DNA of 64,000 nucleotides from Bog-257 sp963834135 (GCA_963834135.1 CAWIAN010000004.1:124001-188000); one strand, 5' to 3'. Shown: positions 1-9,092, counted from the stretch's first letter. Program-made: numbers and translations. Notes: a model not told the origin generated them from the sequence alone.

Positions 1-213
1 TGCCGCGACCGCGCGGGCCTCCCGCTGGAAGCGCGCGAGCCGGTCGAGGTCGTTGGCCATGGCAGGCGGCAGGACCTTAAGAGCTATCTCCCGCGCCAGC
101 TTGGTGTCGGTCGCGCGGTATACCTCGCCCATTCCGCCGGCGCCAATTGCATTGCTGATTCGATAGTGCGCCAGCGTGCGACCAGCCAGACTGGTTTTTG
201 CCGAGTCCTCCAC
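1..213 (-). CDS. Serine/threonine protein kinase, N-terminal part (cut by window edge)
   Basis: The minus strand from a GTG at 213 reads into the N-lobe of a Hanks-type kinase. It contains a glycine-rich loop (GAGGMGEVYRA, about residues 24-34) and the VAIK-like lysine segment (EIALKVLPP), followed by the start of the alphaC helix (RFQREARAVAA). The GTG is supported by a GGAG Shine-Dalgarno 9 bases upstream. Family knowledge: such PknB-like kinases are abundant in Acidobacteriota and often carry C-terminal membrane, TPR or WD40 sensor parts, which here lie outside the window. The family is certain; the specific role cannot be told. Confidence 0.85.
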   Translation of the reverse strand, partial: MEDSAKTSLAGRTLAHYRISNAIGAGGMGEVYRATDTKLAREIALKVLPPAMANDLDRLARFQREARAVAA

Positions 214-303
214 TTATCAAATCTCCGTGCCTGAATCGGGATAGCGCCGATTCTATACCGAGCACTCGGAATTGCCTCCAATTTCCCCGCAGCCTTCGTA
301 TCG

Positions 304-759
304 TCATGCAAGACGAGCGCGGGCCTTTTTCCTGGCTCTCGACTTCGGAAGGTGCGTTTCACGAAGTTCAGCCATGAATTTTGCCCTTACCTTCGGTCCG
401 CCTTCGTCCAGAATCCGAGCCAGACCCCTCGGTTTGAAGGCCGGCAAATACGTGTGTCCCCATTCAACCATCTCCATCAGAAGAGGAAGCAGTCCGATGC
501 CTCGTTCCGTAAGGCTGTAGATGGCTTTCTGCTTATGACTCGGGTCCTGGGACTTGACGATGATCCCTTGCTCGACAAGCTTTTGCAGGCGATCGGCCAA
601 AATGTTCGAGGCAATGCCTTCCACCGACTGGGTCAGGAGCTCGCGAAAATGCCTGCGGTTCTGGAAGATGATGTCGCGGATGACCAGCAGGCTCCACTGG
701 TCGCCAAGCATTTCGACCATCACGTTGATTACGCATCCCGACCTGTGATCTTTGCGCAC
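304..759 (-). CDS. HxlR-family winged-helix transcriptional regulator
   Basis: The 151-residue product is a typical HxlR/MarR-like winged helix. It has an N-terminal cysteine (RSGCVINVM), the signature LGDQWSLLVIRDI (about residues 18-30), FRELL...GIASNILADRLQKLVEQGI for the recognition helix, then YSLTERG in the wing. Family members are dimeric DNA-binding proteins that often respond to electrophiles or aldehydes through the cysteine. The GTG start has GGAG ten bases upstream. It reads away from the kinase-side flank, and a perfect palindrome about 45 bases upstream (804-813) could be its own operator. The C-terminus is a basic tail. The regulated genes are not evident here. Confidence 0.9.
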   Translation of the reverse strand: MRKDHRSGCVINVMVEMLGDQWSLLVIRDIIFQNRRHFRELLTQSVEGIASNILADRLQKLVEQGIIVKSQDPSHKQKAIYSLTERGIGLLPLLMEMVEWGHTYLPAFKPRGLARILDEGGPKVRAKFMAELRETHLPKSRARKKARARLA

Positions 760-803
760 TCTGTCTGTACTCCGGCTGAGCGTTGCTTACCCTGACGATT
801 GTA

Positions 804-813
804 CAACCGGTTG
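804..813. promoter_or_regulatory. Perfect palindrome upstream of HxlR gene, possible operator
   Basis: CAACCGGTTG is a perfect 10-base palindrome, and partial symmetry extends outward (TTGTA on the left, GCAAA on the right). It lies about 45 bases upstream of the HxlR GTG start, where an autoregulatory operator is expected. Binding is inference only. Confidence 0.3.
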
Positions 814-950
814 CAAATGAGAATCGGTCCACTTGCAAAGGGCGGGACGCAGCGCGGCTTCCTGCGGACGCTGTAAACGCGTTCTGGAGTAAACCGGCAT
901 CAGCAGGCGACGGTTAATTCTGCAACGCTGGTATAACGGATCGAACCTTC

Positions 951-983
951 GAGCCGTCGGTTTCCAAACCGGCGGCTCTTTTT
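951..983 (+). terminator. Terminator-like hairpin with T-tract, no obvious upstream gene
   Basis: GAGCCGTCGGTTT pairs with AAACCGGCGGCTC across a very short loop, and five T residues follow. This is a strong intrinsic-terminator shape on the plus strand. No plus-strand ORF ends upstream, so it could terminate an unannotated transcript or be a solitary remnant. Confidence 0.45.
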
Positions 984-1078
984 GGTGCCCGCGCTCTTAA
1001 GGCCGAAGCTTCAACTCCGCGAGAGGTTCGTGCCATTGAACAACTCGATGCGAACGAGCTGTAGCGGTTTTTGAAGCT

Positions 1079-1160
1079 AGCGATAAATCGCCGTGGCGCA
1101 ACTTATCTAGTCGGGTGTAAGTTTTCGCGGATAGCTGGTGTAGTGGCCTAATCTCGCCAG
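1079..1160 (+). repeat. Two-half palindromic element, copy E1 (upstream of GloVer gene 1)
   Basis: The left half (1079-1107) has the CGATAAATCGCC hairpin followed by GTGGCGCAACTTATC. The right half (1137-1160) reads GGTGTAGTGGCC then TAATCTCGCCAG. The halves are imperfect inverted repeats and match the copies at 3178, 52796, 54760 and 55284. This copy is the most diverged of the full-length ones. Confidence 0.6.
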
Positions 1161-1234
1161 CTATCCTGTTTATGCTGGTAATCCCTTAATCTCCGGAGGT
1201 AAACTCCCCACCTACCAATCTTGAGGAGGTTTCC

Positions 1235-2536
1235 ATGAGCTCGTCCAGGCCAAGGCCCTCTATCATCACTCGCCGCAGCGTTTGCAGTCTTGCGATCGGG
1301 ACGGCGATATTCGCTCTCACATTTGCTTTAGCCGCTCAGGCGCAGACTTACACAGTCATTCACTACTTCAGCGGAGCCGACGGAAACTATCCTGACGGTC
1401 TGACGGTTGATCATGCTGGCAACCTGTATGGCGCGACCAATGCAGGCGGTCCGGATAAAGCTGGCGTGGTCTACAGGATGACGAACCGTGGCTCTGGATG
1501 GACGTTTGTCCTTCTTTATAATTTCAAGCTTTCGAACGGTAGCCATGACGGCGTGGAGCCGTGGGGCGTTGTTATTGGGCCCGGTGGCAGGCTGTATGGC
1601 ACCACAGCGGGCGGCGGTCTTGGATATGGCACGGTCTTTAGCCTCTCGCCACCCGCGTCAAGCTGTGGCGCAACTCGATGTCCGTGGACTGAGACGCAAC
1701 TTCACCTCTTCGCCGGCGCACCAGATGATGGCGCAGCTCCTTGGAACGCCGACCTCGTCTTCGATCAACGGGGCAACGTCTACGGAACGACAGTCGAGGG
1801 CGGGCCGGGAACATGCTCGGGCGGATGCGGTACCGTATACGAGCTTTCGGGGAATAACGGAGTTTGGAGTTCGTCGCTTTTGTATTCCTTCCAGGGTTCC
1901 AGCCCAGATGATTACGATCCCTTCGGCGGAGTCATATTCGATCCGGCCGGCAACCTGTATGGCACAGCGAGTTCTGGTGGCGACTACTTCGGAGGAACGG
2001 TTTACGAACTCACCCCTAATAACGGCTCGTGGTCAAAGAACACAATCTTCTCCTTTGACGACGGGTTCACCGGCGTGGAGTCCGATGCCTCCCTGCTCAT
2101 CGACGCTAGCGGAGCACTCTACGGGACAACCCAGGCAGGAGGTCAAAACCAGAACGGCACGGTTTTCGAGCTGATACCCTCGAATGGCAATTGGAGCGGG
2201 AACATTCTGTACAACTTCAGCGCTCCCTTGGGCGACGCTGGGCAGGGACCCCAGACTCCCCTTACCCAAGATGCGGCAGGAAATCTTTATGGAACGACGT
2301 ATGGCGCTGGAGCCTATGGCTACGGAAATGTATTCAAGTTAACTCCCGCGAATGGCTCATGGACCTATACCTCACTTCATGACTTTGACATGACCCAGGG
2401 AGCGTGGCCGCATAGCAAACTCGCGATCGATGCCCAAGGGAATATTTACGGGACCACTGTGGCCGGGGGCCCGGAGAACCCAGCTTGCGGCGGATCAGGT
2501 GCGAGCTGCGGCGTGGTATGGGAAATCACGCCGTAG
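1235..2536 (+). CDS. Secreted GloVer (Gloeo_Verruco) repeat protein 1
   Basis: The 433-residue protein has a Sec signal peptide (basic SSSRPRPSIITRRS, hydrophobic core, cleavage near AQAQT). The rest is tandem repeats of about 45-60 residues, each with a core like GNLYGTT..GG...GTVFEL. This is the Gloeo_Verruco repeat (TIGR03803). Such proteins are taken to be extracellular beta-propeller-like surface proteins of unknown function. Paired cysteines in longer inter-repeat loops (SCGATRC, CSGGCG) suggest disulfides. The start is fixed by the GAGGAGGT site 8 bases upstream. A palindromic element lies upstream and two paralogues occur at 3.4 and 57.6 kb. Confidence 0.9.
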   Translation: MSSSRPRPSIITRRSVCSLAIGTAIFALTFALAAQAQTYTVIHYFSGADGNYPDGLTVDHAGNLYGATNAGGPDKAGVVYRMTNRGSGWTFVLLYNFKLSNGSHDGVEPWGVVIGPGGRLYGTTAGGGLGYGTVFSLSPPASSCGATRCPWTETQLHLFAGAPDDGAAPWNADLVFDQRGNVYGTTVEGGPGTCSGGCGTVYELSGNNGVWSSSLLYSFQGSSPDDYDPFGGVIFDPAGNLYGTASSGGDYFGGTVYELTPNNGSWSKNTIFSFDDGFTGVESDASLLIDASGALYGTTQAGGQNQNGTVFELIPSNGNWSGNILYNFSAPLGDAGQGPQTPLTQDAAGNLYGTTYGAGAYGYGNVFKLTPANGSWTYTSLHDFDMTQGAWPHSKLAIDAQGNIYGTTVAGGPENPACGGSGASCGVVWEITP

Positions 2537-2627
2537 TGGATTCCGCAGCCTGCTTGCCATTTCACTCACCATGCGCCAATCAGTAACAACGTCGCACGAC
2601 GAGTCGTTGCATAACGACTGCGACAAA

Positions 2628-3140
2628 TCAAAACAACTGGTTAAATACGTCAGGGTAGACAACTCGTCCTTTGACGTTCGAGAGAGAGCCTTTGATCAAT
2701 TCCAGTCCCATGAAAGCTTCGTTGGCAGCAAACGGGTTTTCCAGCCGGGCGACAACAGAGTGCGCGAAGCCGAAACGTGGATAGTAGCTAGGATGCCCAA
2801 CCACAATGACGGCACAGTAGTCGGCCTGGCTGCATGTCTCGATTCCTCGCACGACTAGCATCGAGCCGATTCCGCGGCCTTGATGAGAGGGAAGAACGGA
2901 CATTGGGGCAATGGAGGCGATCTTCATTTGGCTTCCCTCGTCGGTCATAATCGTTACAGGGCTGAAAAGGACATGCCCAACTATCTGACTTGCGTCATCG
3001 GTTGCAACCAAGGAGGCGATGACAAGTCGGTCGTTTCGCAGCCGTTCGACCAGTGCGCCTTCAGGCGGCGAACCGAACGCAGCCAGGTTCACGCTCCTGA
3101 TGGCTGCATGGTCGTCCGGCGTCTCGAGACGGATCAGCAC
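2628..3140 (-). CDS. GNAT-family N-acetyltransferase
   Basis: The product (about 170 residues from GTG 3140) has the GNAT fold: an N-terminal beta-alpha unit (RLETPDDHAAIRSVNLAAF), the substrate strands GHVLFSPV and IASIAPMSVLPSHQGRGIGS with the acetyl-CoA loop QGRGIGS, and the C-terminal YYPRFGF motif. It resembles small YhbS-type acetyltransferases; the substrate is unknown. The reading frame stays open upstream to ATGs at 3194 and 3203, but those codons fall inside the palindromic element E2, so the homology-based GTG start is preferred. It is convergent with GloVer gene 1. Confidence 0.85.
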   Translation of the reverse strand: MLIRLETPDDHAAIRSVNLAAFGSPPEGALVERLRNDRLVIASLVATDDASQIVGHVLFSPVTIMTDEGSQMKIASIAPMSVLPSHQGRGIGSMLVVRGIETCSQADYCAVIVVGHPSYYPRFGFAHSVVARLENPFAANEAFMGLELIKGSLSNVKGRVVYPDVFNQLF

Positions 3141-3177
3141 GTCCCAATGATATGACGGGACAATGGATAGCGGTAAG

Positions 3178-3246
3178 TGGTGATAAATCGCCATATCACT
3201 CATTGACCGCTTTCGGGGTTTTGAGTGTAATGGCCTGATTTCGCCA
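3178..3246 (+). repeat. Two-half palindromic element, copy E2
   Basis: The left half is TGGTGATAAATCGCC then ATATCACTCA (3178-3202). The right half is TGAGTGTAATGGCC then TGATTTCGCCA (3222-3246). They pair as imperfect inverted repeats around a 19-base centre. The copy lies between the GNAT gene and GloVer gene 2. The upstream ATGs of the GNAT frame fall at its left edge. Confidence 0.75.
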
Positions 3247-3372
3247 ACCCCATTGAAGACTTAAAGCTAAGATTCTTCTCCTCAAGCTGTTACACCGTAA
3301 TCCAAAATTAAGGTGCGCTGCTGCTGCCAACTGATATTTTATTGTGTCCGAGTGGTAATAGGGGCATCGGCG

Positions 3373-4659
3373 ATGACACTCCGGCACCCGATCGCAGATT
3401 CAACTTGCAACATCAACGTGTGGTTGAAAACAATTACCCTGACCGTTGCGATGACGTTCGTCATTGTCGCTGTCGCGTCGCTGCAGGCGCAAACCTTTCA
3501 GGTCCTGCACGCCTTCACCGGAGGTGCGGATGGCGAAGACCCAGTCACCGGTGTGACTCTGGGCGGTACCGGGACTCTCTACGGAACGGCGTACGAGGGA
3601 GGGACGTACCGGGACGGCGTGGTATTCAAGATAGTGCAGCGGGGTTCGGGTTGGACATTGAGCCCACTCTATGAATTCCAAGGCGGGAACGACGGATTTT
3701 ATCCGATGGGTCAACTGGTGATTGGTCCGAACGGCGCACTCTATGGCACAACCGGGTTCGGCGGTGGTAGCAACGCCACCGGCACGGTTTTTGAGCTGCA
3801 GCCTCCACCCACAGTATGCAAAACAACAGTCTGTTATTGGACGGAGACGATCCTTCACTCCTTTCAGGGAGGACCCGATGATGGCGCGTACCCGTTCTAC
3901 ACGAAGCTGCTTTTCGATCAGGCTGGAAATATCTACAGCACGACGCAATTGGGAGGAGCTTATGGCCAAGGAAGCGTTTTCGAACTCTCACCATCGGGCG
4001 CGCACTGGACTATCAATCTCCTTCACAGCTTTAACAACAACAGGATCGACGGGTATGAGCCAACCGTCGGCGTGATCTTCGACGCAGCCGGAAATCTTTA
4101 TGGCACGACGTCCGAGGGTGGAAACGCCGGCGGCGGAGGAACGGTGTTCGAGCTGTCGCTCTCCGGCGGGATGTGGACGGAACGCATCCTCTATAACTTC
4201 CCGCTCGATAATTTAGGTGGTATCGACGAGCCAAACGATCTAATCATGGATCAGTCCAGCAATCTCTACGGCTCCACTTCCCAGGGCACTCCCTCGGGCG
4301 GTGGGCGCGGCATTGGCAACGTTTTTAAACTGACGCGGTCGCCGGGAAGCTGGGCCTTCTCTACGCTCTACAACTTTTCCGACTATTGTTTTACCCAGTC
4401 CGTAAGCATGGACGCAACCGGCAATCTGTATGGAAACTGCAAGTTTGGCGGTCAATTCGGTGAAGGCATGGTCTTCGAATTAACAAATTCCGGAGGAGCG
4501 TGGACACTAAGGGATCTCCACGACTTTACTGGCGGCAGCGATGGGGGCATGCCCTACGGCGCAGTCGCCATTGACTCCAGCGGCAATCTCTACGGTACGA
4601 CGTCAGCCTATGGCGATCCGAACTGCCGCTGCGGCACGGTCTGGGAGATCACACCATAG
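3373..4659 (+). CDS. Secreted GloVer repeat protein 2
   Basis: From ATG 3373 the product is 428 residues: a signal peptide (TLTVAMTFVIVAVASLQAQ, cleavage after AQA/QT), then GloVer repeats with cores such as GTLYGTAYEGG, GNLYGTTSEGG and GTVFELS. Cysteine pairs sit in extended loops (CKTTVC, CRCG near the end). The C-terminus CGTVWEITP is nearly identical to that of the other two GloVer proteins, which points to recent duplication. The frame is open back to 3313, but those residues are unlike a signal peptide. It is flanked upstream by E2 and downstream by the half element E3, the arrangement seen for the small genes at 52-57 kb. Confidence 0.88.
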   Translation: MTLRHPIADSTCNINVWLKTITLTVAMTFVIVAVASLQAQTFQVLHAFTGGADGEDPVTGVTLGGTGTLYGTAYEGGTYRDGVVFKIVQRGSGWTLSPLYEFQGGNDGFYPMGQLVIGPNGALYGTTGFGGGSNATGTVFELQPPPTVCKTTVCYWTETILHSFQGGPDDGAYPFYTKLLFDQAGNIYSTTQLGGAYGQGSVFELSPSGAHWTINLLHSFNNNRIDGYEPTVGVIFDAAGNLYGTTSEGGNAGGGGTVFELSLSGGMWTERILYNFPLDNLGGIDEPNDLIMDQSSNLYGSTSQGTPSGGGRGIGNVFKLTRSPGSWAFSTLYNFSDYCFTQSVSMDATGNLYGNCKFGGQFGEGMVFELTNSGGAWTLRDLHDFTGGSDGGMPYGAVAIDSSGNLYGTTSAYGDPNCRCGTVWEITP

Positions 4660-4687
4660 GTACGCTTCTTGGGCCTCGACGCTTCAT

Positions 4688-4719
4688 CAATGATAAATCG
4701 CTATTGCACAAGTTGACGC
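4688..4719 (+). repeat. Palindromic element, left half only, copy E3
   Basis: TGATAAATCGCT then ATTGCACAAGTTGACGC lies 28 bases after the stop of GloVer gene 2. This is the left half of the element, and no clear right half follows. The rest of the gap up to purM (4720-4957) shows nothing I can support; the 68-residue ORF in it has no recognisable features. Confidence 0.6.
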
Positions 4720-4957
4720 GTTGAATTGCAGATGGGCCGCAGATCCCTCGCTTCGCTCGTGATGACAACCTTGCTGTTCCCGCCGACAGTTCTGTGTAAA
4801 GATGTCGAGCTCAATAAACATGGTGAGTTCACGCGAGCCTCAGCTTCGGCCTACAGTGCATGTCTCACAGCGCATGGCTCAGGGCCGAACCTTCGACGAA
4901 GGTTCCACGCGCGCGTCCTAAGTTTTAGCTGATAGCTGACAGCCGGGCGCTGACAGC

Positions 4958-6010
4958 TTATTGATACGTGACGCGCTTGTCGCCCTTCACTACGCGGCCG
5001 ATCGTGTAGCCCTTTTCGCCGCAGCGCTCCAGAATGGTTTGCACCTTCTTGAACTTCTTGGCTGGAACCACCAGGATCATTCCGATGCCCATGTTGAAGG
5101 TGCGCAGCATCTCTTCCTGCGGAACGTTGCCGATCTTCTGCAGGTGCTCGAAGATCGGTAGAACCGGCCAGGAATTGATCTCGACGATTGCGCCCGTGCC
5201 TTTGGGAAGCACGCGCGGAAGGTTCTCAGTGATTCCGCCGCCGGTAATATGAGCCATTGCCGAGATCGCATCGCCTTCGATCATGCGCCGCATGATGGGC
5301 CAATAGCTCTTGTGCGGCTTCATCAGCTCAGTACCGACTTTGCCCTTGATCTCGTTCACGTAGGATTCAGGCGTGTAATTCGCGGTGTCGAAGAAGAGCT
5401 TGCGCGCCAGCGAATATCCGTTGGTGTGCAGTCCAGTGGATGCGAGTCCGACGAGGACGTCGCCGGGTTCGACCGACTTGCCAGTGATGATCTTGTCGCG
5501 GTCGACAACGCCCACGATGAAGCCAGCCAGATCGTATTCGCCGTCGGTATAGAAGCCGGGCATTTCGGCCGTCTCACCGCCGATCAGCGCGCAGCCATTG
5601 TGCTTGCAGGCCTCGGCAATTCCAGAGATGACTTTCTCGGCGACATCGGGCTGTAAACGGCCAGTTGCAAAGTAGTCCATGAAGAACATCGGCGTCGCGC
5701 CCTGCACTGCGATGTCGTTGACGCAGTGATTCACCAGGTCTGCGCCAACAGTGTGATGCAGGTTCATCTCGAAGGCGATCTTCAGCTTGGTGCCAACGCC
5801 ATCGACGCTCGAGACCAGAACCGGATCCACGTACTTCTTCTTGTCGATAGCGAACAAGCCGCCGAAGCCGCCGATCTCGCTTAACACGCCCCGATTGAAG
5901 GTCTTATGCGCGAGATACTTGATGCGTTGCTTGGTGCGGTTGGCGCGCTCGATGTCGACACCGGAATCGGCGTAGGTGATGCTGCGGGCTTCAGAGGTCT
6001 GTTGTGCCAA
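4958..6010 (-). CDS. purM: Phosphoribosylformylglycinamidine cyclo-ligase (AIR synthetase)
   Basis: PurM catalyses the ATP-dependent closure of FGAM to aminoimidazole ribotide in purine synthesis. The sequence shows the family blocks in order: TYADSGVDIERANR, GGFGGLFAID, SSVDGVGTKLKIA, HTVGADLVNHCVNDI, GATPMFFMDY, GGETAEMPGFY, ASTGLHTNGYSLAR and AHITGGGITENLPR. About 345 residues is normal, which fits a TTG start near 6010. An ATG at 6076 would add 22 residues, and neither has a good Shine-Dalgarno. The frame is open much further upstream without homology. It is a single gene between unrelated neighbours. Confidence 0.95.
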   Translation of the reverse strand: MAQQTSEARSITYADSGVDIERANRTKQRIKYLAHKTFNRGVLSEIGGFGGLFAIDKKKYVDPVLVSSVDGVGTKLKIAFEMNLHHTVGADLVNHCVNDIAVQGATPMFFMDYFATGRLQPDVAEKVISGIAEACKHNGCALIGGETAEMPGFYTDGEYDLAGFIVGVVDRDKIITGKSVEPGDVLVGLASTGLHTNGYSLARKLFFDTANYTPESYVNEIKGKVGTELMKPHKSYWPIMRRMIEGDAISAMAHITGGGITENLPRVLPKGTGAIVEINSWPVLPIFEHLQKIGNVPQEEMLRTFNMGIGMILVVPAKKFKKVQTILERCGEKGYTIGRVVKGDKRVTYQ

Positions 6011-6264
6011 GAGTAGAGGTCCAGTCCAGAGGGCGCATCGCCGCAGATTGTTTCGCGGAAGCCCTAATTGTACCATTGCGCCGCGAAAGCCTTGTGGGCC
6101 GCGCAGAGAGCGACACGCGGACGGAAACGCCGAGTCTCGCAGCGCGCTGAAGGCACAGCAAGTTGGCAGGCAGCCGAGAAAATGATTTTGCGGCTGACAA
6201 TAGAAATGGAGCAGGAAATTCAAGCCTCCTGCCCCAGGTGAATGTTTCGGTAATGGTTGTGGCT

Positions 6265-7455
6265 TTAAGCCTGGTTTCGCTCGCTCCACGGATCGAGCAC
6301 AACCTTGATGCAGGCCTGCTCTTTCTTCAGGAAGGTGCTGTAACCATCGGGCGCATCTTGTAGCGACAGCCGATGTGTGATGATCACGCTGGGATCGATA
6401 TCGCCCTTTTGAATGTGGTCGAGCAGCTTCGGCATGTACTTGTGCATGTTCGTCTGTCCCATGCGGAAGGTCAGGCCTTTGCCGAATGCCGCGCCGAACG
6501 GGAAGTTGTCGAGGAAGCCGCCGTAAACTCCGGGAACCGAGACCACTCCGCCCTTGCGGCAGGCCTGAATGCATTGGCGCAGCGCGAAGGGCCGGTCGAA
6601 GCTGATGCCCATCATCTGTTTGGCGCGGTCGCTATACCAGTCGATGCCGTGTCCGCACGCCTCCATTCCGACCGCGTCGATACAGGCATCCGGACCGCGG
6701 CCTCCGGTTAATTCCTTGAGTGCCTCGATCAGATCTGGAGTTTGCGAGTAGTCGACGACATCGGCGCCGCCATCCTGAGCCAACCGCAGCCGTTCGGGAA
6801 TGCGATCGATGCCGATGACTTTTCCCGCCCCCAGCATCTTCGCGCTACGGATTGCAAACTGTCCCACCGGTCCACAGCCCCAGACAGCGATGACTTCGCC
6901 ACCTTTTATATTGCAGTTCTCCGCCGCCATGTAGCCGGTCGGAAAAATGTCGCTCAGGAAAAGAACCTGCTCGTCTTTCAGATCGCTTTCGATCTTGAGC
7001 GGTCCAACGTCTGCGAACGGTACGCGTGCGTATTGCGCCTGGCCCCCGGCGTAACCGCCGTACATGTGCGAGTAGCCGAAGAGGCCTGAACCCGAATATC
7101 CGTACAGCGCTTCGGCGATCTGCGCATTCGGATTGCTGTTGTCGCATAACGACCATAGTTGCTGCTTGCAGTAGAAACAATTGCCGCAAGCGATCGTAAA
7201 GGGCACGACGACGCGGTCGCCGACTTTGCGCTTCTTCACCTCAGAACCGACTTCAACAATCTCGCCCATGAACTCGTGGCCGAGAATGTCTCCTTGCTCC
7301 ATCGTCGGAATGTAACCGTCATAAAGATGCAGATCGGAGCCACAGATGGCCGTTCGCGTGATCTTGACCACGCAATCCTGCGGATTGAGGATTACGGGAT
7401 CGGGAACGGTTTCCACTCGCACATCATGTTTGCCAAACCAGCACAAAGCTTTCAT
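6265..7455 (-). CDS. Zinc-dependent alcohol dehydrogenase (formaldehyde dehydrogenase-like)
   Basis: This 396-residue MDR-family dehydrogenase keeps the catalytic zinc ligands (ICGSDLH, about residue 38; GHEFMGE, about 60), the structural-zinc cysteine set (CGNCFYCKQQLWSLC) and the Rossmann motif WGCGPVGQFA. The long insertion around DNSNPN...GGYAGGQAQYARV is typical of the glutathione-independent formaldehyde dehydrogenase-like subgroup, which is NAD(P)-linked and cytoplasmic. The downstream end overlaps nothing. Its ATG overlaps the stop of the SRPBCC gene by four bases, so the two are co-transcribed. The true substrate cannot be read from sequence. Confidence 0.93.
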   Translation of the reverse strand: MKALCWFGKHDVRVETVPDPVILNPQDCVVKITRTAICGSDLHLYDGYIPTMEQGDILGHEFMGEIVEVGSEVKKRKVGDRVVVPFTIACGNCFYCKQQLWSLCDNSNPNAQIAEALYGYSGSGLFGYSHMYGGYAGGQAQYARVPFADVGPLKIESDLKDEQVLFLSDIFPTGYMAAENCNIKGGEVIAVWGCGPVGQFAIRSAKMLGAGKVIGIDRIPERLRLAQDGGADVVDYSQTPDLIEALKELTGGRGPDACIDAVGMEACGHGIDWYSDRAKQMMGISFDRPFALRQCIQACRKGGVVSVPGVYGGFLDNFPFGAAFGKGLTFRMGQTNMHKYMPKLLDHIQKGDIDPSVIITHRLSLQDAPDGYSTFLKKEQACIKVVLDPWSERNQA

Positions 7456-8261
7456 CGCGCACCTCCGCCCTGAGTTCCCGTGAATTGCGGTTGCAATTTC
7501 GCCGGCTGCACTTGCTGCGGACCTTTGCGAACGCGTTGCGTCGCCTCAGGCTCTTTCAAGGAGTGCAGAGCTTTGATGGCCGAAGAGCGACGGCCCGACG
7601 GCTGTCCGACGACGGTAGGAATTTCTTTAGCTTCCATCAGCGCCTTGAAGCGGCGAAGATCTTCGCGCACCTGGAGTTCCGGTTCGCGGCCCAGCATCTT
7701 CGCAAATGCAACGCCCAGCTTCCCGGCAGGATTGTGATAGGTGAGAGCGACCGTCACTTCGGTTCCCGAACCGTTGGGCGCAGGCCGGAACTCGACTGAT
7801 CCGCGATTGCTGATCGCAGAGCCTGGTAGCGAACGCCAGACGAGGTATTCGCCGGGACGTTCGTCGATCAACTCAGCGTCCCACTCGAGTGGAACACCCA
7901 TTGGACCTTCGGCCACCCAATGCGAGTAGCGGCCGCCGCTGGCTTTCACGCTTCTCAAGTGCTTCATGAAGCGGGGCAGGTTTTCGAAGTTGTGCCAGAA
8001 ATCATAAAGCTCTTGTTGGGGACGATCGATGGTAAATGTCTTCTGAACATGACTGGCTTTAGGAGAGTGACTGTTGCGCCGTACACCGGCGACTGCGCCA
8101 AACGCGCCGACTGCGGCCAAAGCCGCGCCGCCTAATGACTTGCGCGAGAGACCGTAGACGGCAAGTGCTCCTCCGCCCAGAACCGCTGCCCAAGGCTGGA
8201 TAGATTGCACGCGCGAGTTGCGGGAACGAGCTCCGTTGGCTCGTGAAGACCTCAGATTCAT
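7452..8261 (-). CDS. SRPBCC/polyketide-cyclase-like membrane-anchored protein
   Basis: The 269-residue protein has a basic N-terminus, a glycine/alanine-rich hydrophobic pair (about residues 25-65, WAAVLGGGALAVYGLS and LGGAALAAVGAFGAVAGV), then a SRPBCC domain (about 70-215: FTIDRPQQELYDFWHNFENLPRFMKHL, VEWRS-type strands, long C-terminal helix). It ends in a proline/glutamine-rich tail. Proteins of this form (often with a DUF2892-like membrane part) are common beside alcohol dehydrogenases and stress genes. The four-base overlap with the dehydrogenase downstream implies translational coupling. The ligand is unknown. Confidence 0.8.
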   Translation of the reverse strand: MNLRSSRANGARSRNSRVQSIQPWAAVLGGGALAVYGLSRKSLGGAALAAVGAFGAVAGVRRNSHSPKASHVQKTFTIDRPQQELYDFWHNFENLPRFMKHLRSVKASGGRYSHWVAEGPMGVPLEWDAELIDERPGEYLVWRSLPGSAISNRGSVEFRPAPNGSGTEVTVALTYHNPAGKLGVAFAKMLGREPELQVREDLRRFKALMEAKEIPTVVGQPSGRRSSAIKALHSLKEPEATQRVRKGPQQVQPAKLQPQFTGTQGGGAR

Positions 8262-8524
8262 TGGCTGCCTCGTTTTATTGAATTGCTTCTGGTGGGATGC
8301 GAGAGCCGAGGCAGGGTTTGCGCGTGAACGAAGGGAAGTGCGCAGCTACGCTGTTCATGGTTGCTGCAGGAATAAATCAGGGCCGAGTCTCTCCCCGGCC
8401 CAGATTCTTCCACTGCTCATTAGCCTGAAGGCCGCCTCGCCTGGACCATAGTAGAGGACCATTGCGGCAAGGCTGAAGGCGTGCCATTTCAAAGCAGCTT
8501 TTCGTCTATTCTGTCCGCGGCCCG

Positions 8525-8734
8525 TTACGCCGCGCAGAGTAAGTGATCTTCAGTCAGCTCGGCAGCTTCGCGGTCGGGTTGTGCGACGTGATTTTCAGCG
8601 ATCGCCCGGTGCAGGGCAGACTCGCTGATCCAAACGCTTTTCAGCGGCACTCTGGGATTGTCGGTCTTGATCCACACGCGCGAGAGCTTGGGATAAGCAG
8701 CGGTGAGATTCTTGATGCGATCGGTGTACAGCAT
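8525..8734 (-). CDS. Small hypothetical protein (69 aa)
   Basis: I do not recognise the family. The case for a real gene is a strong AGGAGG site 8 bases before the ATG and codon use like its neighbours. The product is soluble, mixed-charge and ends in a Cys-Ala-Ala. It lies alone between the SRPBCC gene (same strand, 263 bases away) and the long intergenic region before the acyl-CoA synthetase. Function unknown. Confidence 0.6.
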   Translation of the reverse strand: MLYTDRIKNLTAAYPKLSRVWIKTDNPRVPLKSVWISESALHRAIAENHVAQPDREAAELTEDHLLCAA

Positions 8735-9092
8735 GGTTTGTTCCTCCTAGAGAGCGCAATAGAGTGCGCGGCTATGGAGGTGATCCTGAATGGGACAGGA
8801 GTCACTCGCCCGGGTTCACGTCAAACTCCGTGACCGGGCAAGCAATGCAGCGCTAGGCGAGCATGGCGAGGCGATACGCGGAGTCGAAAGTCAATGTCTC
8901 CCAGCTACTGGGAGGTTCAGATGAGTTTTCGCAATTCATAAATCGACCAACTAATGTGGCTCCTCTAGTTTAGACGCAATTGTTACAGATAGGTTCCAAG
9001 ACCTGGGGGAGAAGTTTCAGATTTTCTCGTGCTGTGCGAGCTGAAGAGTGAGGCTCTTCGGCCTGAAGGCCGCCTCGCTTGACCATCTTAAA

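Larger units (their letters stand above)
760..1234. other. Intergenic region between HxlR gene and first GloVer gene
   Basis: No credible gene is seen. The stretch holds a CAACCGGTTG palindrome (804-813), paired TTGCAAA motifs (about 811-817 and 833-839), a terminator-like hairpin (951-983), a copy of the two-half palindromic element (1079-1160) and a strong GAGGAGGT ribosome-binding site just before the GloVer start. Confidence 0.6.

Noticed and set aside
925..985. A tRNA on the minus strand near the 951 hairpin (GGTTCGATCC looks like a T-loop)
   Set aside because: The would-be anticodon arm does not pair with a seven-base loop and no acceptor or D-arm can be drawn; it is better read as a terminator-like hairpin.
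4726..4932. 68-residue plus-strand ORF before purM
   Set aside because: No ribosome site, no recognisable composition or family, and it runs through non-coding sequence.
4958..6574. PurM starting far upstream (538 residues)
   Set aside because: The upstream 180 residues have no homology to PurM and an odd composition; normal length is about 345.
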